Below, piece by piece: positions 57,009 to 64,000 of a stretch of 64,000 nt of DNA; position 1 is the first letter of the stretch; each line of letters opens with the position of its first letter. The stretch spans positions 95,368,947 through 95,432,946 of the forward strand of contig CM056573.1 of NCBI GenBank assembly GCA_029721435.1. Direction: 5' to 3'. Origin of the DNA: Gymnothorax reevesii. Taxonomy: Eukaryota > Chordata > Actinopteri > Anguilliformes > Muraenidae. Below the pieces are notes generated by a model. It was not told the DNA's origin, did no database searches, and was given only the letters and a program-made list of their open reading frames with translations. Both the position numbers and the translations under genes were made by a program.

Positions 57009-58604
57009 CAACCCCAATTCTAAAATAGTTGGGACAAAGTGTAAATTGTGAATAAAATCCAAATGCAATGACTTTCAGATCACATGAGCTAATATGTTAC
57101 TTACAATAGAACATAGATAATGTTTCAAATGTTGAAACCGAAACATTTTACATTTTTATCCACAAAATGAGCTCATTTCAAATTTTCTGGCTGCAACAGA
57201 TCTCAAACGTTAGGACACAGCCAAAAAAGGGCTGAAAAAGCAATAAATATATAAAAGGAATAAGCTGACAGAACATTTAGCAAGTAATTAAGTCAACTGG
57301 CAGGTGCGTGACATGATTCGCTATAAAAGGCATGTCTTAGCGAGGCTGAGTCTCTCAGAAGTAAAGATGGCCAGAAGCTCTCCAACCTGTGAAGGATTGC
57401 GTAAAAAAAAATGGAATACTTTAAAAACAGTGTTCTTCAACGTCAAATTGCAAATGTTTTGAAAGTCTCATCATCGACAGTGCATAAGATCATCAAAAGA
57501 TTCAGAGAAACTGGAAAAATCTCTGTGCGTAAGGAACAAGGCTGAAGACCTTTACTAGATGACCGTGATCTTTGGGCTCTCAGACGCCAATGCATCACTC
57601 ACCGGCATTATTCTGTCATTGACATTACTAAATGGGCTCAGGAATACTTCAAAATAAACTACTGTCTGCAAACTCAGTCCACCATGCCATCCACAGATGT
57701 GACCTAAAACTCTATCGTGCAAAAAGAAAGCTAGTGTTAAGCATGATCCAGAAGTGCCGTGTTCCGTGGGCTAAGGTTCATTTAAAGTAGACTGTAGCAA
57801 AGTGGAAAAGTGTCCTGTGGTCAGACAAGTCCAAATTTGACATTCTTGTTGGAATTCATGGGTGTTGTGTCCTCTGGGCTAGAGAGGAGAAAGACCACCT
57901 TTCCTCTTATCAGCATTCAGTTCAAAAGCCAGCATCTCTGATGGTATGGGGATGCATGAGTGCATATGGTGTGGGACACTTGCAAGTTTTAAAAAGCACC
58001 ATGAATGCTGAAGGTATATAAAGGTTTTAGAGCAACATATGCTCCCCTTCAGATGACATCTATTCCAGGGAAGACCTTCTGTATTTCAGCAGGACAATGC
58101 AAAACCACATACTGCAGCTATTACAACAGCATGGCTTCGTAGTAGAAGAGTTTGTGTGCTGAACTGGCCTGCCAGCAGTCCTGATCTTTCACTGATTGAG
58201 AACATTTGATGCATAATTAAAGGAAAGTCCATCAAAGGAGACCTAAACCTTCCAGCAGCTGGAAGCCTGTATTAATCAAGAGTGGGATCAAATTCCAATG
58301 GCTAAACTAAAGAAACTTGTATCCTCAATGCCCAGACATCTCCACTGTGTGTTGAAAAGAAGAGGGAATGCTACACCGTGGTAAACAGGCCCCTGTTCCA
58401 ACTTTTTTCAGACCTATAGCAGCCATCAAATTTGAAGTGAGCTCATTTTGTGGATAAAATTGTAAAATCTCTCAGTTTCAACATTTGCTGTGTTATCTCT
58501 GTTCTATTGTGAATAAAATACTGGCTAGTGTGATTTGAAAGTCATGGCGTTTTGATTTTACTCACAATTTACACTTTGTCCCAACTATTTCGGAATTGGG
58601 GTTG
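57009..58604 (+). mobile_element. Tc1-like transposon, family C, complete copy
   Basis: Both terminal repeats are present: caaccccaattctaaaatag at 57009 and its near complement (caaccccaattccgaaatag) at the right end. TA is duplicated at 57007-57008 and 58605-58606. The repeats run for about 80-100 bp. At 1596 bp it has normal length. Confidence 0.95.
57367..58384 (+). pseudogene. Tc1 family C transposase, heavily mutated
   Basis: Starts MARSSPTCEGLRKK at 57367 and ends at the TAA at 58382-58384. Readable parts: an HTH region (57470-57560), the CPVVRQVQI segment near the first catalytic site (57815), FQQDNAKPHTAAITTAWLRS (second Asp, 58084) and NWPASSPDLSLIENI (third catalytic position, 58160-58203). 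About ten stops or frameshifts are scattered through it. The element cannot mobilise itself, though its ends look usable by a related transposase. Confidence 0.9.
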
Positions 58605-58606
58605 TA

Positions 58607-60680
58607 ACTTACACCAATTTACAATGTAATTTACAAAGACTCGGTAGCTAGCACATAAGCCAGGGGGAGAATACGCGAAAGTGTTATTTGCCTGAGAAAC
58701 GCCCTGATTTTGGCCTTGCTCCACCCGAAATGCGTAACTGCCTTCGGGACGCATAATGCACAGACTTAAGTCAATGGGAGATTACGCATAGGCTGAAAAG
58801 TGCATAGCTACACGCTTTTTTCAACTGAAGCGCATGGGAGAATAGATCCCTTAGTGAGTTGGCTTTGTTTTATTGACTGACAGATTGCCACTGAGTCTGC
58901 TTGCCTCAGTTGAAACTCTTCACAAGCACAGCAGTTAAAAATTGATCACACTGCTGACTCAAGGCACCAGGTTCCTTGAACCAGAATAAGTTACTGATTA
59001 TAAAACTAAAATGAAGTCACCTAATTCTTTGGGTCTCTTAGATCAGGCCTGGAGATCACTGGTATGGAATTAAAATACAAAGCCTTAAGTCTAGGCTTAA
59101 AAAAGAATGAAAAAAAGCATGAGAGGGAAATTATTTCAAAACTCCAGCAGAAGGAAAACTGTTATAACCCAACCTGACTGTATTTGAAATAAGAGAAGAA
59201 AAGACATTGTCAGGGATTGTCGCATAATGAGATGAATCAGCTAATTGTTTTAAGCATCTAATTACCAACCTAATCATGCATACTGTGCATTTAGGCTCAG
59301 ACTGTCTGTTTCCAGAACTCTCACTCTCTCAAACTCAAAAATTAACATAAAATAACAAGCTACAAGCTCTCACTGAAACTCCTCAGGTTGGCCTCTGGGG
59401 AGGACTATGAAAAGAGCTAGAGTAGAACAAATTAATATTTCACAACAATGCTAACTGGGGTTATGGTGAACAAAACAGAAACTCACTCCCTCAGGTGTTC
59501 AGTTTTATCCCTCCCCCCCCCCACTCCCTCTATATTTCTTTATACATTAATATTTATATACATAATAATTATATACATTATTTCTATACTGCAGAATCCT
59601 ACATGTTCAGCCTTTTTGCATACTTGTTTTTAAGGGTGTACACATGGGAGGTTTTAGGAGCTTAAAGTAAAAGCTAAATGGGCCAATCTACTTGAGATTA
59701 GATCCAGCAACATCTGTGCAACCTACCCCATTGCATGATGAGGCTGTTCCCTCTAATTTTCAGTTCAGTTTCAGCTTGTTTATAAAGGCATGGATTGAGA
59801 CTCTTGAACATATTTTTATTTAAAATGAAGATCTCTATCTCATTTTGATTGAATTCTGTGGTTTGATACCAGGTTCTACTTTTGTAAATAGATGCCGGGA
59901 TTTTGCAAAAATAATTTAAAGGTCAAATGTGCAGGTTTTAACCACAACAGAATTTTGATGCAGGGTGATGCAAACTAAATACAAAGCTAGAATTTCTCTG
60001 TAATGTGTTCCAGTAAAGAAGAAATTTGGCATGTTTTGGATATTTTTCACGGCTCCAAAAATTCAACCTTTCTCCCAGACCCACTTGGAAAATATCGCTG
60101 CCTGACGTCTCGCGCGTCAAACTGAGACTTGACATCAGAGACATCAGACTGAACAGAGCTTCTTACTCTCAGTCTTGTGTCACACTTTGATAACACGAAA
60201 AAGCAAAGGTTTTTATCTGCTTCATTAATTTATAAAATCTAAATTTCTCTGAATTCTATCTCCCATATTCACTTTTTTTTTTTTCAGAAAGCCTCCCGCT
60301 GTGATGGCTGGTGTTTCGAGACACTAAAAGCAGCAGCTGAAACAAAAGTAAGTCCAGTAAAATAAGAGAGACAAACCAACAAAAGGAGAGAGAGAAACTC
60401 GCACTTCCAAAGGACAAAGATCTAGTCCAATTACAAAAGGAAACAAAGCAAGCTCGACAGAACGAAATAAAAGGGAAAAATCTCAGGAACCGAGATAAAA
60501 AGACATAGCAGCAGATGGTGCCCAGAAAAAGGAGGAAAAGAGAGAAAGATTCCTTTGCTAACTAGCACTTTCCTCTTTGCAGCTAATTCCTCAAACAATT
60601 CTCTCGCTGGAGAACTTACCAGCTATTGTGCATAGTAACACTGACACTCTAGCAAAGACAGCGAGGCAGAACTTAAATTT
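58607..60680. other. No recognised gene
   Basis: Contains a C-run (59512-59521), a TATA-rich stretch (59530-59590), a T-run at 60271-60283 and an A/G-rich stretch (60345-60540). No element ends, exons or RNA genes were recognised. Confidence 0.45.
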
Positions 60681-60682
60681 AA

Positions 60683-62280
60683 ATAGATAGATAGATAGAA
60701 TATTTATTGTCCTTACGGAAATTTGTTCTGTGCCATTTACATTCACATTCACAGTGCGTCTGATAATTACAACTGTACACAATAGACAAACAATACCCCC
60801 CCCCCACCCCCACCCCCCAAGACAAAACAAAAAAAAAAAAAAAAGAGTAAAGTGCAGTTATTCATAACTCAAGTGCAATCTCGCAGTTGAATCCTTATTT
60901 AACAGGGATGTACTAGTGGGTATAAATGATCTGCGGGCTCTATTTGTGTGAAAAGAAGGTAACCTGAACCTTCTGCCTGAAGGGAGCAGCTCATATGCAT
61001 AATATAAGGGATGTGATGTATCCTCACAGATAGTATGTGCCTTCTTTACCACCCTTCTCTCAACAGTCATGGCCATGCTATTTAGTGGCTGGCAAACAAT
61101 CTTGCTGGCCATATTGATTATTTTGTGTAGCTTATTTTTATTTGTAACAGACAGGGAAAAATACCAGGCCACAGAACAAAAACACAGAATGCTCTCAACA
61201 AAAGAATGGTAAAAAACCCGCATCAAATCTCTATCATCCCTAAATTGCCTTAGCTTTTGCAAAAAATGTAGCCTCTGCATCCCCTTTTTGTAGATGATGT
61301 CAGTGTTACATGTCCACGTTAATTTATCGTCTATTATTGTCCCCAAGTATTTGTAATTTGTCACAACCTCAATATCTTCCCCATTTATAACCATATTCTG
61401 ATGGGTGTGACTCTCTCTTCTAAAATCAACAATTAGTTCCTTAGTCTTTTTGGTGCTTAAAAGAAGACAGCTGCACTTACACCAGTCTGCAAACTTGTCC
61501 ACCCAGACCCTGTATGGGGTCTCATTGCTGTTCTGTATTAACCCCACAATAGCTGTATCATCTGCAAATTTAACTGTAACGTGATCAGGTGTGTTGCTTC
61601 GACACTCATTTGTGTAAAGTGTAAACAATACCGGTGAGATTACACTCCCTTGTGGAGCCCCCGTGTTAGTTAAAATTGGGGAGGACACAGCCTTGTTTAC
61701 CCTAACACACTGTGTTCTCTCGGTCAAAAAAGACTCAACCCATCCTATGATGTTTGCATTTACACCCAAGTGCAAAAGCGTCTCCATCATAAGGTGGGGC
61801 CTGATTGTATTAAATGCAGAGGAAAAGTCTATGAAAAGAATCCTTGCATAACACTTGGGCCTGTCCAAATGGCAATAGATGTTGTGAAGCATGTATAATA
61901 GAGCATCATCTGTGCTCCTCGCAGCCCTATAAGCAAATTGTAAAGGATCAATACTGTGTTGCACTTCAAGAACATGTTTCAGGACAATCCTCTCTAGACT
62001 CTTCATTATGATCGACGTAAGGGCAACAGGACGATAATCATTTAAAACGCGTGGTTTTGACACCTTAGGAACTGGTATTATAAGTGAGGATTTCCAGACC
62101 TTGGGAATGTAGTGTGTGTCCAGGGACATTTGAAAAAGCTGTGCAAAAATAGGGCATAGTTGTTCACTACACTCCTTCAGAACCCTTCCCCTTACACGAT
62201 CAGGGCCAGCTGCTTTTTTGGGGTCAATTTTATTAAAAATTCTATGCACCTCATCAGCAGTTACCCTGATTGAGTCCAGG
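60683..62280 (-). mobile_element. Rex1/Babar-like LINE, 5'-truncated
   Basis: In sense it runs from the truncation point near 62280 through an open RT frame to a 3' UTR ending 'caataaatattctatctat' with an ATCT microsatellite (60683-60700). The 3' UTR includes a homopolymer T/G tract (60790-60845 on the plus strand as C and A runs). The truncation begins inside the RT domain. Confidence 0.8.
60858..62249 (-). CDS. LINE reverse transcriptase, truncated at its 5' end, frame open
   Basis: 463 codons are open without a stop from 62249 (Met is internal; the frame continues open to about 62279) to the TAA at 60860-60858. RT motifs: WKSSLIIPVPK (motif 1), LNDYRPVALTSIIMKSLER, FAYRAARSTDDALL, ARILFIDFSSAFNTI (first Asp), GAPQGSVISPVLFTLYTNE and VKFADDTAIVG (FADD, both Asp kept). 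The thumb and C-terminal domain follow, with TNYKYLGTIIDDKLTW and AYELLPSGRRFRLP. The phrase set fits Rex1/Babar LINEs of fish. The endonuclease half is missing, so it is a dead 5'-truncated insertion, but its intact frame shows it is recent. Confidence 0.82.
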   Translation of the reverse strand: MHRIFNKIDPKKAAGPDRVRGRVLKECSEQLCPIFAQLFQMSLDTHYIPKVWKSSLIIPVPKVSKPRVLNDYRPVALTSIIMKSLERIVLKHVLEVQHSIDPLQFAYRAARSTDDALLYMLHNIYCHLDRPKCYARILFIDFSSAFNTIRPHLMMETLLHLGVNANIIGWVESFLTERTQCVRVNKAVSSPILTNTGAPQGSVISPVLFTLYTNECRSNTPDHVTVKFADDTAIVGLIQNSNETPYRVWVDKFADWCKCSCLLLSTKKTKELIVDFRRESHTHQNMVINGEDIEVVTNYKYLGTIIDDKLTWTCNTDIIYKKGMQRLHFLQKLRQFRDDRDLMRVFYHSFVESILCFCSVAWYFSLSVTNKNKLHKIINMASKIVCQPLNSMAMTVERRVVKKAHTICEDTSHPLYYAYELLPSGRRFRLPSFHTNRARRSFIPTSTSLLNKDSTARLHLSYE

Positions 62281-63178
62281 CGCCGCCCACAATTAATGCC
62301 AGCTGGCCAAAGAATCCAATGGTGGGCAAAACGATATCGTCCCGGACGAGAGAAACAAAGAAAGCTTGCCAGCCTCTAAAAGCCATGATAGCCGCTTTTA
62401 GAACTGTCAAGCTCGAAAACAAATCTGTGGTGTGTCATGAGAATGTAGTTTTGCAAACTAAACCCGATAACTCACTCAATAAACTTTGACTACCAAGACT
62501 TTCAGTGGCGTAGCCAGAACTGAAAATTGGTGGTGGTATCCAGAGCATCCCTTTACAACAATTGTGACTTGCTCTCAATCATTTTCCTTTATTAACAGGT
62601 TTTCTGGTTATAATAATAATCCACTGGCAATCAAAGTCACGGCTTCTCTCGCCATGCAATCTTTCGGCAACTATATAATTGGCTAAATTCAGAACATAAA
62701 AAGAATTCACTCAAAAATAAGCCTATGCTTTATGAAAGACAAACTGCTCTGAAACCTCACATTAGGCGATTTAACTTGCGCTTCATTAAATTAAACATTG
62801 AACTATGAGCACACGCTATGAAGAAGGGCTGGGACGATTCTGAATCGATTTTTAGGCGTAGTACCCCTACCTGCTGCCATGGGGCGAACATCCGAGCTTT
62901 CCCTTTTCCTTTATTAAACCTGACGCAGGTTGAAAGAAAGTGCCAAACATCAAAGGGCATGTGAAATGCTTCCGGAAAAAAACTTCACTGACATCAGTTT
63001 TTTTCGGCGACATGATGCTCGGAGCCAAATAAAGGACTACAGAGTCTCCTATTAACCAATTAGGCTACTCTAAGAAAAGTAAGCTGTTCCGGTTTACTTG
63101 CTTGATTTGCAATCAAATGGTGGATGCGTTTACTCTCGAAGTTGAATGAGTCGAGCTGTTTTTGAAGGCAGCCTGTTT
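62281..63178. other. No recognised gene
   Basis: A hAT-like phrase 'cagtggcgtagccagaactg' is at 62503, with no matching end. The remaining sequence gives nothing supportable. Confidence 0.45.
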
Positions 63179-64000
63179 GATTGCTGCATTTTGAAATTTG
63201 AATGGCCATAGAACAGCACTACTAGAACATGATTGCCAGCCTCGCATTTTGTGCGACTGTGATAATTTATATCTCACATTCACGTTTCATCTGCTTTACA
63301 GAATGTTTTCCACCTAGAGTATTTTTTAGATGCTTGAAATCCAGGGCGATCTGAAAAAAAAAAATTTTTTTTTTTATTTTATCATTATGGATCTCTTAAA
63401 AATACTACAATGAGAGATGAAATGCATAGTTAGGATATGGTGATGTTGAACGAGGATTTTTTTTAATGTGTGATAAGACCACTTGCCGTCATGGGGTCGT
63501 GTGTAATTTCTTGAAACAGACACACCTGAAGAGGCACGCTTTAAAATTCCGTCGGGAAGAAGCCTGAGTTTAGATTTTGCTAATTGCAGGCGCTCCGCCC
63601 TTCCTGAAATCTGCTCCTGTGTACTTGTCCTAAATAACAATCAAGCAATTTCAGTAGCCTATAACGATTAAGATGTGATGGCGAAAAGCAGACAAACCTG
63701 GGCTATGGTGTTAGAGTGAAAGAATGCCAATAATTTGAATAATTAAAAAAAATCTTCCTCTGAACTGCATCTCTCAGCATTTTAGGACATTATTAAAGAT
63801 TAATTTAAAATAGATTTGTTATAAGATCGCCCTGGATTTTAAGCGGCTGAAAAAATACACAAGGTGGAAAACATTCTGTAAAGCAGATGAAACGTGAATG
63901 TGAGATATAAATTATCACAGTCGCACAAAATGCGTGGCAATGGAAATCGTGTTCATGCTGTGCTGTTCTATGGCCATTTAAATTTCAAAATGCCGCAATC
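63179..64000. repeat. Large inverted repeat, cut by the window end
   Basis: The left arm 63179-63352 and right arm 63823-64000 are reverse complements with few mismatches: 'cacattcacgtttcatctgc' at 63277 pairs with 'gcagatgaaacgtgaatgtg' at 63883. The spacer of about 470 bp has an A/T homopolymer junction at 63354-63378. The pairing still holds at the last base, so the arms probably extend beyond the window. No coding sequence; probably a foldback or nonautonomous DNA transposon. Confidence 0.85.

Overview
This window is vertebrate nuclear DNA, most likely from a ray-finned (teleost-type) fish. The evidence is the mixture of repeats: several Tc1/mariner families with TA target sites, a Rex1/Babar-like LINE, CR1-like and L2-like LINEs, L1, a DIRS element with a tyrosine recombinase, a Gmr1-type Ty3/gypsy element, a BEL/Pao remnant, Kolobok-type elements with TTAA target sites, and 8-bp-TSD hAT MITEs. 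Nothing bacterial or viral is present: no operons, ribosome binding sites, rRNA, tRNA or CRISPR array were seen. The region is gene-poor. The only candidate host sequence is one 468-nt coding exon on the minus strand (33124 to 32657) with good splice signals.

Layout. 237-5935: an antisense CR1-like LINE split by two Tc1 elements (536-2937 and 3570-5494); each Tc1 in turn carries a hAT MITE (1018-1231 and 3918-4227). 5936-9170: nothing recognised. 9185-9989: an unidentified decayed minus-strand ORF pair, followed by a Tc1 fragment (10031-10347). 12003-13320: a Kolobok element with about 370-bp terminal inverted repeats around a THAP-domain ORF. 13981-14983: a fourth Tc1 family, decayed. 17211-17945: an antisense Tc1 fragment. 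About 18200-26487: an L1 element whose ORF1 is split by a 6.8-kb DIRS element (about 18859-25650), itself carrying a TTAA-flanked Kolobok-like element (23797-24688). 27535-30052: an RTE-like tail, then an L2-like LINE. 30361-30670: a second 310-bp hAT MITE. 32657-33124: the candidate host exon. 33782-34275: a partial Kolobok-like repeat with a palindrome.

38258-44173: a complete minus-strand LTR retrotransposon with 497-bp LTRs that differ at four positions, a CCAT target duplication, and pol order protease, integrase, reverse transcriptase, RNase H. That is the copia-like order known for Gmr1-type gypsy elements. 45729-48246: a truncated Tc1 and its inverted partial copy, sharing a diagnostic 5-bp deletion. 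48309-49066: a foldback structure. 49290-50935: a BEL/Pao pol remnant. About 52900-56925: a sense CR1-like LINE with an esterase ORF1. 57009-58604: a full-length Tc1 with intact ends. 60683-62280: a Rex1/Babar-like LINE with a long open reading frame. 63179-64000: a large inverted repeat cut by the window edge.

Almost every coding sequence here belongs to a mobile element and is broken. Exceptions are the 463-codon Rex1-like RT frame, which is open but 5'-truncated, and the candidate host exon. The value of the window lies in its nested insertion chronology, the Gmr1 domain order, the DIRS copy whose catalytic tyrosine codon is a stop, and the unexplained inverted repeats. All family assignments rest on reading motifs and termini by eye; no database search was run.
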